From an uncultured Chloroflexota bacterium (GTDB lineage: Bacteria > Chloroflexota > Chloroflexia > Chloroflexales > Chloroflexaceae), in assembly GCA_937120965.1 (NCBI GenBank), contig CAKZKA010000257.1:1-47106 (forward strand): 47,106 nt of DNA. Reading direction: 5' to 3'. Positions 9,345 through 16,770 of the stretch are shown here, piece by piece. How positions within the stretch are numbered: position 1 is the stretch's first letter; each line of letters begins with the position of its first letter. The notes under the pieces were generated by a model, which worked only from the letters and a program-made list of their open reading frames with translations, made no database searches and was not told where the DNA came from. The position numbers and the translations under genes were made by a program.

Positions 9345-9860
9345 ATTTAACGTGAACATATGGGGAACCCGGGGTTCCCCACGCCCCTGCCTGCCGGGGC
9401 GTCAGGCACCCCCACCTCCGGTTGGGGGATGGGCAACTCGGGGTTCCCCTTTCTTTCAGGGGTAGAGTTTTTTGGGCCACGGCGGCTTTGTCCTCACCCC
9501 CCTGTCCCCCTCTCCCTGAGCGGGAGAGGGGGAGGATCTTCCCCCCTGCCCCCCGCGCTAGCCGAGCTGGAGCGGGAGGATCAGCCTGCTCCCGCCCCCC
9601 TCTCCACCGTAGGTGGAGAGGGGGGAAGGGGGGGTGAGGACCTGCCCACACCTGAGCGCCAGCGATCCTACGGACCCACAGAGCGGTTGAGGGCAACTCA
9701 GGCGGCTTTGTCCTCACCCCCCGCCCCCCTCCCAACTTGTGGGTAATGCACAGCCCGCCAGGGAGAGGGGGGAACGGGCTTAGGGACGCCCCATGTGGAC
9801 TCTCCCTCTCCCGCTCAGAGCCGGGGGGTGAGGACTTGCGACAGCCATGGCTTCCTGATG
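9345..9860. repeat. Repeat-rich spacer between pyr attenuator and pyrR
   Basis: It starts with GTGAACATATGGGGAACCC (P module, about 9351-9380) and a second P-like copy (9432-9450). Then follow at least four C/T-rich hairpins of the type CCCTCTCCxxxGGAGAGGGG (about 9495-9640 and 9715-9830). The strand asymmetry (long polypyrimidine runs on plus, polypurine on minus) is marked. No protein-like frame was found; frames through it are translated repeat. Confidence 0.7.
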
Positions 9861-9922
9861 CGCTCTGCAACAAACGCTATCCCCGATGAGGTTTCCCCGT
9901 CCCCAAAGTAAGCGCGCGGGAC

Positions 9923-9962
9923 AAAAAAAGACCCACGCCCCGAAAAGCGGGGAACCGTAGGT
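9923..9962 (-). terminator. Attenuator terminator in the pyr leader
   Basis: On the minus strand ACCTACG, a GTT bulge and CCCCG pair with CGGGG and CGTGGGT across a CTTTT loop. The stem is immediately followed by a run of T (CTTTTTTT). This is a classical intrinsic terminator between the PyrR-binding RNA and pyrR. Confidence 0.8.
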
Positions 9963-10001
9963 AGAGGCCACGCCGGCGCGCGATGATCCGGCCATTGCAT
10001 T

Positions 10002-10026
10002 GCTCCTTCACAGCCTCACAGGGCTG
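10002..10026 (-). promoter_or_regulatory. PyrR-binding RNA element
   Basis: The minus-strand leader has CAGCCCTGTGAGGCTG followed by TGAAGG. This fits the PyrR binding-loop consensus CCnGnGAGGyU, with CAGCC pairing with GGCTG around the loop. It starts about 10 nt after the predicted transcription start and ends in AAGGAG. That ribosome-like site sits before a small open frame (9780-9995, 71 codons) of unknown reality. Both attenuation at the downstream terminator and translational control are possible. Confidence 0.8.
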
Positions 10027-10042
10027 CATTAAAGGCGGGGGC

Positions 10043-10071
10043 ATTGTAGCACCGCGATGGGGCCACGTCAA
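10043..10071 (-). promoter_or_regulatory. Promoter of the pyr operon
   Basis: On the minus strand TTGACG (10066-10071), a 17-nt spacer and TACAAT (10043-10048) give a near-consensus sigma-70 promoter. The start would be near 10036, just before the PyrR element. Confidence 0.85.
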
Positions 10072-10084
10072 TGGCCGGATCGCC

Positions 10085-10130
10085 AGTACGTGTTCACATG
10101 TGGGGTAAGGCGTCACCCCGGGAGCGCAGG
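10085..10130. repeat. Half copy of inverted-repeat element M2
   Basis: From AGTACGTGTTCACA the first 35 bases are identical to the reverse complement of the right end of the element at 34487-34615, and similarity then fades. It lies directly beside the pyr promoter. Confidence 0.75.
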
Positions 10131-10314
10131 CGTCTTTTAGCATTTGAGATTGTAGATTTCGGGTTGCAGGTCGTCGCTCAGGGCGCCCGGGCGGGCTGTA
10201 ACGCGGCGCTCCTTGCGGAGTGTTCATATGGCGTTGGTGTCCCGTCCTCCCTGGCGTTCGAGGGCAAACTGCCCGCGCTCTCAGGAGTGAGCGCCAGCCG
10301 ATGCAAAAACGTGG

Positions 10315-10320
10315 TACGAT
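10315..10320 (+). promoter_or_regulatory. Possible extended -10 element for the glycosyltransferase pair
   Basis: TGG followed by TACGAT lies 48 nt upstream of the ATG at 10368, with a GGTGCGGTTGCACC hairpin just downstream. No good -35 is seen. Confidence 0.3.
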
Positions 10321-10367
10321 GGGTGCGGTTGCACCGTTACCTGTCCGTCACCTCCAGGACCACGCGC

Positions 10368-11507
10368 ATGCCTCGAGTGTTGTTGCTTCACGCCTCTGTT
10401 GGTACCGGCCACAAGCGAGCCGCCGAGGCACTGGCTGCTGCCTTTGCCCGTCGTCAGCCCGGCGAGGTGCGGGTGGAAGACGTGCTCGACCACACCTCAC
10501 GTCTGTTTCGGGTCGCTTACGCCCGCTCGTATCTGGAACTGACCGACCGCGCGCCCCTGGTCTGGGGCTATTTTTACACCCAGAGTAATGTAGACCCCAA
10601 TCTGGCCGAGTTTACCAATAACCTGCGCCGGATCGTCGAGAGCATCGGCACCACCGGGCTGAAGGATCTGTTGCGGGCCTTTCTTCCGCAGGTGATCATC
10701 TGCACCCACTTTTTACCCATGGAGCTGCTGGTGCGCTACCGGCGCAGCGCGCAGTTGACCCAGCCGATCTATTGTGTCATCACCGATTATGCCGCCCATA
10801 CGTTCTGGACCTATACCGAGATTGACGGCTATTTCGTCGGCGATACGCAGACCCGCGACCAGTTGATCGCCCGCGGGGTGAGCGCCAGGCAGATCTGCGT
10901 CAGTGGTATTCCAGTCGATCCGCAGATCGCCGAACCCAAGGACCCGGTGGAGATTCGCACCCGCTACGGCCTGCCGGTGGAGGGGCGGATCATCACCCTC
11001 TTTGGCGGCGGGGTGGACGATGAACACGTGCGGGTGATCGTGCAGGGTCTCAAGCGCAGTGAGGTCGAGGCCACGCTTATCGTTGTGGCGGGACGCAACC
11101 CGACTCTGGTGGAGCACCTTGCCGAGGAGCGTTCCACACCCCGTCTGAATCTCCGGCTGTACGGGTATGTCAATTTTGTCGATGACCTGATCATTGCCAG
11201 CGATCTAGTGATCACCAAGGCAGGCGGGTTGATCGTGAGTGAGGTGCTGGCGCGTGGCGTCCCGCTGGTGGTGATTGATCCCATACCCGGGCACGAGGAG
11301 TGGAACGCCGACTACGTTGTTCGTTCCTGCGCCGGGGTTCAGTTGCGAATGGCCGAGTCGGTGCCGGCAACTGTGGAGCGGTTGCTCAACCGGCCCCGAT
11401 TGCTGGCCGAGATGCGCGAGAATGCCCGCTGTGTCGGCCGGCCCCGCGCCGCCGCGGTCATCGCGGAGAAGGTGATCAGCGATTTCAACCATCGGCGTTA
11501 CCATTGA
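10368..11507 (+). CDS. MGDG-synthase-like glycosyltransferase (GT28 fold), first of two
   Basis: The 379 aa protein has the MGDG-synthase N-terminal motif LLLHASVGTGHKRAAEAL and then CTHFLPMELL in the acceptor domain. The C-terminal nucleotide-sugar domain has LYGYVNFVDDLIIASDLVITKAGGLIVSEVL. Family members transfer a sugar from UDP-hexose to diacylglycerol or to a related lipid at the membrane. The ATG at 10368 (MPRVLLLHASVG) is chosen because the frame upstream (to 10071) is not protein-like and overlaps the pyr promoter and the M2 repeat. A homologous gene follows 155 nt later, which suggests two successive sugar transfers. Sugar and lipid specificity cannot be read from sequence. Confidence 0.9.
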   Translation: MPRVLLLHASVGTGHKRAAEALAAAFARRQPGEVRVEDVLDHTSRLFRVAYARSYLELTDRAPLVWGYFYTQSNVDPNLAEFTNNLRRIVESIGTTGLKDLLRAFLPQVIICTHFLPMELLVRYRRSAQLTQPIYCVITDYAAHTFWTYTEIDGYFVGDTQTRDQLIARGVSARQICVSGIPVDPQIAEPKDPVEIRTRYGLPVEGRIITLFGGGVDDEHVRVIVQGLKRSEVEATLIVVAGRNPTLVEHLAEERSTPRLNLRLYGYVNFVDDLIIASDLVITKAGGLIVSEVLARGVPLVVIDPIPGHEEWNADYVVRSCAGVQLRMAESVPATVERLLNRPRLLAEMRENARCVGRPRAAAVIAEKVISDFNHRRYH

Positions 11508-11662
11508 GTGGTCCGTGAACATGGCGCCCCGGCACTGCCGCCCCGTTCCATCTCCCCGCGCCGGTGAAGGCGCCTGGCTCTCTCTCCGAGCGGGGCGGGC
11601 CAGGGAGGGGCTGAGCAGCAAGCCGAATACCCGCGTTACGGACCCCTGCCTGAGGAAGGTCT

Positions 11663-12880
11663 ATGAGTGGCTCGGTAGACGTGCTTTTTGCGATCTCGGA
11701 CACGGGTGGCGGGCACCGCAGCGCCGCTGTTGCCATCAGCGCCGGACTGGACGAGGCCAGCGGCAATGCGCTCTCCTGGTCCATTGACGATATTCTGCGC
11801 CTGACCGACTTTCCGGGCGTGCGCGGCGCGCCCGAACATTACGAGCGGCTCTCGACACGCTGGCTACGGCTGTACGATCTGACCTTTCAACTCACCAACA
11901 CCACCCGCACCGTGGATGTGCTCTCGCGCCTGGTCTTTCTGACGGCGCGCCGCAACCTGGTACGTCTCCTGCTCGAGCGCCAGCCCCGCCTGGTGGTCTC
12001 CACCCACCCGCTGGTTCACCGTCTGGTTGTGGCAGCGCGACAAACGCGCCGGCTGCCCTTTCGGGTGGTTACCGTGGTGACCGACCTGGTGAGCCTGCAC
12101 GCCTCGTGGACGTACCCCGGCGTCGATCTGGCCCTGGTGCCGACTGACGAAGCCTACCGGATTATGTACCGGCGCGGGATGCGGCCCTCCAAGCTGCGCC
12201 GCACGGGGTTCCCTGTCCACCCCAAGTTCGCCAATTACATCACGCCGCGCTCCGAAACCCGCCGGCAGTTGGGGCTGGACGAGCGGTTTACCATCCTGCT
12301 CACCGCCGGCGGAGTCGGCTCGGGGCGGCTGGGTGAGCTGGTGGTGGAGTTGGAGCGCGCCTTTCCTGAAAAGCAATTGCTGGTGGTCACAGGCAAGAAC
12401 CGCGCCGTGTACGATGAACTACAGCGCCGCCACGGTTCACCGTACAGCCACATCTACGGGTTCGTAGACAACATGGAAGCCCTGATGGCGGCGAGCGACC
12501 TGGTTGTGACCAAGGCCGGCCCGGGGACGTTGATGGAGGCCCTGGTCATGCGCAAGCCGGTGATCGTCACCGAAGCAGTGGGCATGCAGGAGCGGGGCAA
12601 TATTGACTTCGTGCTCAACTACGAACTGGGCCTCTTCTGCCCCACCAATGAGCGCATCCTCGGCGCGGTGCGTGAGCTGGAGGAACCACAACGCTACACC
12701 GACACGGTGCAGCGTCTGGAAGGGGCGGTGCCGCGAGACGGCGCCAGGCAGATCGCGCAGATCTTGATGGAACAACTCTCGCTGGTGAATGAGCGGATCG
12801 GCGCTGAACCGCGCCGCCCACGGCTGCTGCCGCTGCGCCCCTGGCGGGGGCGGTTGCAACGGGGCCGCCGGACGCGGTAA
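11663..12880 (+). CDS. MGDG-synthase-like glycosyltransferase (GT28 fold), second of two
   Basis: The 405 aa protein is a diverged homologue of its neighbour. It has the N-terminal motif LFAISDTGGGHRSAAVAI, STHPLVHRLV in the middle, and IYGFVDNMEALMAASDLVVTKAGPGTLMEAL with MRKPVIVTE in the donor domain. GAGGAAGG stands 5 nt before the ATG at 11663. The C-terminus ends in an Arg-rich tail (about 25 residues), which may help membrane association. It was probably co-transcribed with the gene at 10368. It is likely to glycosylate a membrane lipid. Whether the two genes act one after the other is an inference from their order. Confidence 0.9.
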   Translation: MSGSVDVLFAISDTGGGHRSAAVAISAGLDEASGNALSWSIDDILRLTDFPGVRGAPEHYERLSTRWLRLYDLTFQLTNTTRTVDVLSRLVFLTARRNLVRLLLERQPRLVVSTHPLVHRLVVAARQTRRLPFRVVTVVTDLVSLHASWTYPGVDLALVPTDEAYRIMYRRGMRPSKLRRTGFPVHPKFANYITPRSETRRQLGLDERFTILLTAGGVGSGRLGELVVELERAFPEKQLLVVTGKNRAVYDELQRRHGSPYSHIYGFVDNMEALMAASDLVVTKAGPGTLMEALVMRKPVIVTEAVGMQERGNIDFVLNYELGLFCPTNERILGAVRELEEPQRYTDTVQRLEGAVPRDGARQIAQILMEQLSLVNERIGAEPRRPRLLPLRPWRGRLQRGRRTR

Positions 12881-12953
12881 TGCCGCTCAGGTACGGTCGG
12901 GCCTTCCGGTATGTCCGTTGCGCGCCAGTCTTGCGGGGTTGCATCCTTCCGCA

Positions 12954-13817
12954 TCACCGCGGCGTCTGATGGGCTACGTCGCCAACCGGCGGCGCCTCCG
13001 CGGTATAGGGCACGGCACGAATGATCACGCGCTGGGTGTACTTCTGAGGACCGGTGAGCGGCCAGCACGTCACCAGGGTTACGACCTCATAGTCGGTTGG
13101 GGCGATCAGGCGCGCGTTCTCGGCGCGCTGCTCAGGCGGCGCGCCCTCTTCGGTCACCACCAGGCGTTCCTTGACCGTGTAGAGAAATTGCCGCCCCTCG
13201 CTGTAGAGCACCACCGGCTCGCCGGGCCGCACGTAGAAGAGGTCGCGGAACACCTTGCCGTACCCGCCGACGTGACCGGCCAGCACGATGTTGCCGCCTT
13301 CACCGGGGTTGGCCGAACCCCGGTGTTGCCCGACGGCGTATTCGGCCACCTGCCACACCGCCACCTGCTGGCCATCCTGCTCTACGACTTCCCACCCGAC
13401 CTCGATCACCTTCGAGTCAACCTTGATGCTGGGGATAACAACGCGCTCGACCAGGGCAGGGCGAGCCTCCACGGCGTCACGCGAGGGCTGCGCCGCGCTC
13501 TCACCGCCAAGCGCCGGCGCCTCAAAGGCGGGCAGAGCCCCGGGTGACGCCTGCGGCAAAACCGCAGGCGCGCCGACCACACCGACATCGGCCCGACCAG
13601 CAGCGCCACCCATGAGCACCCGCGGCGCAGCAATGTCACTGTCGCCACGGGCAGCCATGCGGTGGTAGGCAATCTCCGCGTACACCCCGCCCACGTAGAG
13701 CAGCAGGTACACCCCGGCAACCGCCAGGAGATTGCCCAACGTCCAGTACAACCGGCGCCGCCGCGTCGTCCGATTGACGCTAATAATTACATCACCCGTT
13801 CTCGATGGTGTCACCAT
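12954..13817 (-). CDS. Sortase family protein (class D/E/F-like)
   Basis: About 287 aa with one N-terminal membrane anchor (YWTLGNLLAVAGVYLLLYVGGV), a low-complexity Ala/Pro spacer and a C-terminal sortase domain. The catalytic triad is visible: His in NIVLAGHVGG, Cys in VTLVTCWP and Arg in TQRVIIRA. Sortases link secreted proteins to envelope components or to each other, or process them. The first domain strand is RVVIPSIKVDSKVIEVG. The start is placed at ATG 13817; a TTG four codons upstream is possible. No sortase substrate with an LPxTG-like tail was noticed in the window, so the partner is unknown. Confidence 0.9.
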   Translation of the reverse strand: MVTPSRTGDVIISVNRTTRRRRLYWTLGNLLAVAGVYLLLYVGGVYAEIAYHRMAARGDSDIAAPRVLMGGAAGRADVGVVGAPAVLPQASPGALPAFEAPALGGESAAQPSRDAVEARPALVERVVIPSIKVDSKVIEVGWEVVEQDGQQVAVWQVAEYAVGQHRGSANPGEGGNIVLAGHVGGYGKVFRDLFYVRPGEPVVLYSEGRQFLYTVKERLVVTEEGAPPEQRAENARLIAPTDYEVVTLVTCWPLTGPQKYTQRVIIRAVPYTAEAPPVGDVAHQTPR

Positions 13818-13921
13818 ACCCGAACACAAATATCAGGAGTGATCCAGTGGCTCCGCGCCGCGCTGTATGCGAAGGTTCGGAACCACGGCGAACAGCGACA
13901 GGTTCAAGGTCATCCGTTTTG

Positions 13922-13951
13922 AGTATACCATCGGGCCGTAACGGGTGCGAA
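13922..13951 (-). promoter_or_regulatory. Possible promoter of the sortase gene
   Basis: On the minus strand TTCGCA (13946-13951), 18 nt and TATACT (13922-13927). It lies about 105 nt before the sortase start. The -35 matches four of six bases. Confidence 0.35.
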
Positions 13952-14127
13952 TGGACATTCAGAACCGCCTGCTCCTCTCACCAAACACTCATTTGACGCT
14001 AAACCTTCAAGTGCCGTACCCTGAATTGAGGCCGCGTCGCCGATGCCGCGGCGTTTCCGGGAGAAGCGCGTCGTCGCCCGAACAACGAGCGTTCACGGCG
14101 CTGGCGCAGGTATCAGGAGAATGCCCT

Positions 14128-14877
14128 ATGCTGCAACGAGTGCTTGTCGCGCTTCTGCTCGCCGGCGTGCTGGCCGCCTGCGCCGCCCCGGCCGCTCAGA
14201 CTCCCACCGAAGCGCCCACGGGCGCCCCCGCTCCGACCACGGCGCCCACCACCGCTCCCGCCCCCGCCACCGGGGCCACTGTACCCGCGACCACTGGCGC
14301 GGCAACGACTCCTGCCGCCCCGGCTGGCACTGGCGTAGTTGTGTTTCGCATCATTCCCGAGGAGTCGGAAGTGACGTATGAGGTCGGTGAGACCTTCCTC
14401 AATCAGAACAACCGCTACGCGATTGCCGTAGGCCGCACACAGCAGGTCAATGGTGAAGTGCGCTTCGACCAGACCAACCCGCGCAACAGCAGTGTGGGCA
14501 CTCTCACCATCGACATCAGCACCTTCACCTCGGACAGCCCGCGCCGTGACAATGCCATTCGCGACCGCTGGCTCGAATCGGCGCGCTATCCACTGGCGAC
14601 CTTCACCCCGACGACAATCGAAGGTCTTCCCGACACCTACACTTCTGGCGAAGAGGTAACCCTGACCATCACCGGCGACCTGACCGTTCGTGACGTGACC
14701 AGGCCGGCAATATTCACCGTGACCGGCGCGATTGATGGCGAAACGATGCGCGGTGTGGCTGAGACGCAGATCAAGATGACCGATTTTGGCTTCGATCCAC
14801 CGGATATCGCGGGAGTGCTACGGGCCGAGGACGATGTGAAGATCAGCTTCAGTTTCGTGGCTCGCCCTGCGCAATAA
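14128..14877 (+). CDS. YceI-like domain lipoprotein
   Basis: The 249 aa protein has a lipoprotein signal (MLQRVLVALLLAGVLAAC, Cys18) followed by a Pro/Thr/Ala linker to about residue 70. The YceI-like domain includes VVFRIIPEESEVTYEVGE, VNGEVRFD, STFTSDSPRRDNAIRDRWLES, LTITGDLTVRDVTRPA and KMTDFGFDPPDIAG. YceI domains form a lipocalin-like barrel that binds isoprenoid-type or amide lipids. The start is ATG 14128, with AGGAGA 7 nt upstream, because the longer open frame (from 13945) has no protein-like N-terminus. The ligand is unknown. It is probably anchored outside the cytoplasmic membrane. Confidence 0.9.
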   Translation: MLQRVLVALLLAGVLAACAAPAAQTPTEAPTGAPAPTTAPTTAPAPATGATVPATTGAATTPAAPAGTGVVVFRIIPEESEVTYEVGETFLNQNNRYAIAVGRTQQVNGEVRFDQTNPRNSSVGTLTIDISTFTSDSPRRDNAIRDRWLESARYPLATFTPTTIEGLPDTYTSGEEVTLTITGDLTVRDVTRPAIFTVTGAIDGETMRGVAETQIKMTDFGFDPPDIAGVLRAEDDVKISFSFVARPAQ

Positions 14878-14944
14878 GCAGGGCCGCGTGGGTAGAGGCG
14901 TGGAGGTGTGTAGGGGCAGCCGGCACGCCGCCAGACAAGCAGAT

Positions 14945-15042
14945 TCGGGAGGGCTTCGCCCTCCCGAACCCTCCCCCTGCGGAGAGCTTGCCACCTCCAC
15001 AGGCAGGAACGTGGGGAAACCCGGTTTCCCCATATGTTCATC
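14945..15042. repeat. T-P composite repeat, reversed orientation
   Basis: T module (GGGAGGGCTTCGCCCTCCC near 14948-14966) with CCGAACCCTCCCCCTGCGG, then a P module (GGGGAAACCCGGTTTCCCC, 15014-15032) and ATATGTTCATCTCAG, which runs into the stop codon of the next gene. Confidence 0.8.
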
Positions 15043-15276
15043 TCAGGCGGCGCTGGTCAATTCGATCGCATTGAGACGCACGAGCGAGGCGCGCAACAGG
15101 GCAAACTCTTCATCGGTCAGGCGCGCAAGCAGAGGGTCCGCGGCAGCGCTCGCTTCGCTCAGCAGCAGGAGCGCGCGCATAGCAGCCGCCAGTCCCGCCT
15201 CCGATGCCATGTCACCGGCGACGAAGTGGGGAAGCTGCCCTTGTGGCGGTTGTCTTAGAGAACGCGCGGTGGTCAT
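15043..15276 (-). CDS. Small helical protein of unknown function
   Basis: A 77 aa frame with a very good ribosome site (GAGGAG, 5 nt, ATG) and protein-like composition. The sequence is Ala/Leu-rich and predicted helical (AGDMASEAGLAAAMRALLLL, then LTDEEFALLRASLVRLNAIE). I do not recognise the family. The stop codon TGA is the first triplet of the adjoining repeat boundary (TGAGATGAACATATGGGG). It is flanked on both sides by repeats and convergent with the YceI-like gene. Confidence 0.6.
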   Translation of the reverse strand: MTTARSLRQPPQGQLPHFVAGDMASEAGLAAAMRALLLLSEASAAADPLLARLTDEEFALLRASLVRLNAIELTSAA

Positions 15277-15364
15277 GGCATCTCCTCATCATTCAGTAGA
15301 TTTTCCTTAGTGTAGATCCGGGATGTAACCAGAGTCAAGAGCATTTTGCCCCGACTGCCGTGAA

Positions 15365-15858
15365 GAGCGGGAACTCTGGTGTCGTCGGCCTCTCCTCCAG
15401 CGGGGGAAGGAACCGGGCTCCTCTGGAGGGGGGCGAAACGCTGCGAACCCTCCCCGCCAGGAGGGGCGTGGGAAAACCCGGTTTCCCGATACCCCAACTA
15501 ACTGGTGGGGTCGCCCGGCACACCGATGGGCAGGGGCGTGGGGAAACCCGGTTTCCCCATGTCCCAACCGCTGTTGGGAGCGGCTGGCGCCCCCACAGGC
15601 AGGGGGACGGGGAAACCCGGTTTCCCCGTATGTTCACGGTACGGAGGGGGTTGGGGAAACCCGGTTTCCCCATGTCCCAACCGCTGTTGAGAGCGGCTGG
15701 CGCCCCCACAGGCAGGGGGATGGGGCAACCCGGTTTCCCCGTATGTTCACAGTACGGAGGGAGTTGGGGAAACCGGTTTCCCCATGTCCCAACCGCTGTT
15801 GGGAGCGGCTGGCGCCCCCACAGGCAGGGGGATGGGGCAACCCGGTTTCCCCGTATGT
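15365..15858. repeat. P-module tandem array, 113-bp period
   Basis: After T-like and P-like sequence (15380-15490) come three tandem units starting at 15540, 15653 and 15766. Each unit contains GGGGAAACCCGGTTTCCCC, the hairpin-rich CCCAACCGCTGTTGGGAGCG, GGCGCCCCCACAGGCAGGGG, a second P module, then GTATGTTCACGGTACGGAGG. Units are nearly identical by eye. The last P module runs up to the stop of the NagD-like gene. Confidence 0.9.
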
Positions 15859-16638
15859 TCACCTCAGTAACTCCAGAAGGCTTTCAATCACATACGTAGG
15901 CTGGACGGGCGAGCCGGGCAGATCGGCGCGTTTGCTGTCGCCGGTAAGCACCAGGGCAGTGGCCATACCCGCGCCAGCGCCCATAGCGATATCGGTCATC
16001 AGCCGGTCGCCGACGATGAGACAGCGCTCGGGGGGGAGTTGGAGTAAGGCTCCGACCGTGCGGGCCATAATTGGCGAGGGCTTGCCAACGTTAACCTCGC
16101 ACCTGGTGCTGGTGCATGCCTCGATGGCAGCGATAATCGCGGCTGCGTCGGGCTCGCCGCCGCCGGGCACCGGGCAGAAGCGGTCGGGGTTGGTGGCCAC
16201 CAGGCGCGCGCCAGCGCGAATAGCGTCGAAGGCTACCTGGAGCTTGTGGTAGGTGAAGGTGCGGTCGAACGAGGCAACCACCAGGTCAACCTCACCCGGG
16301 CGCTCACTCAGCCGGAAGCCCGCTGCAGTCAACTCGCCGATCAACGGGGCCTCGCCGCAGACGAAGAGCGTGGCCCCCGGCGCGTGCTCCAGCAGCCACT
16401 GCACCAGCACGTGCGACGAGTTGACCACCTCGCCCAGTTCGGCTTGCAGGCCCATCCCACGCAATTTGGCGACGTACTGCTCGCGGGTCCTCGTCGGATT
16501 GTTCGAGAGAAAGGCCACCCGCCGGCCCTCGGCCCGCAGGGTCGCCAGCACCTCCACCGCCCCCGGCAGGGGGATGTCACCCAGGTAGAGCGTGCCGTCC
16601 AGATCAAAGATGTAGCCGTCGTAGCGTGGGATGCTCAT
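15859..16638 (-). CDS. HAD-IIA family sugar/nucleotide phosphatase, NagD-like
   Basis: The 259 aa protein has HAD motif I YIFDLDGTLYLGD (near residue 9), motif II in VAFLSNNPTRTREQY, the motif III lysine in VNVGKPSPIM, and motif IV IVGDRLMTDIAMGAGAGMATALVLTG. The C2-type cap between motifs II and III marks HAD-IIA (NagD, AraL, PGP). It probably dephosphorylates a small phosphate ester in the cytoplasm; the substrate is not predictable. The ATG at 16638 lies about 39 nt after a TATAAT element. The stop codon falls inside the repeat boundary (GAGGTGAACATACGGGG). Confidence 0.93.
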   Translation of the reverse strand: MSIPRYDGYIFDLDGTLYLGDIPLPGAVEVLATLRAEGRRVAFLSNNPTRTREQYVAKLRGMGLQAELGEVVNSSHVLVQWLLEHAPGATLFVCGEAPLIGELTAAGFRLSERPGEVDLVVASFDRTFTYHKLQVAFDAIRAGARLVATNPDRFCPVPGGGEPDAAAIIAAIEACTSTRCEVNVGKPSPIMARTVGALLQLPPERCLIVGDRLMTDIAMGAGAGMATALVLTGDSKRADLPGSPVQPTYVIESLLELLR

Positions 16639-16676
16639 AGTTGCCAGCGGTGATCATCGCGGCGCGCAGATGGCTG

Positions 16677-16682
16677 ATTATA
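16677..16682 (-). promoter_or_regulatory. -10 element of the NagD-like gene
   Basis: A perfect minus-strand TATAAT lies 39 nt upstream of the ATG at 16638. The -35 region (TCCAGT at 17 nt) is poor. Confidence 0.5.
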
Positions 16683-16770
16683 CCTCATGATGCTGCATCA
16701 CTGGAGGGGTGTAGAACTCTGTTCGCGTGTGGTATATTTGTGCTACCATCAATGCACAGAGGAGAACCCC

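Noticed and set aside
9780-9995. 71-codon leader frame in the pyr operon
   Set aside because: It starts 7 nt after AAGGAG, but its sequence runs through the terminator and repeat hairpins and is not protein-like. Kept only as a possibility in the leader discussion.
15540-15858. CRISPR-like array
   Set aside because: Units are contiguous near-identical 113-bp repeats with no variable spacers and no cas genes nearby.
15335-15899. Long open frames on both strands (about 175 codons) across the 113-bp array
   Set aside because: They are translations of tandem repeats (GKPGFP/GNRVSP-like), open on both strands at once, without a separate ribosome site.
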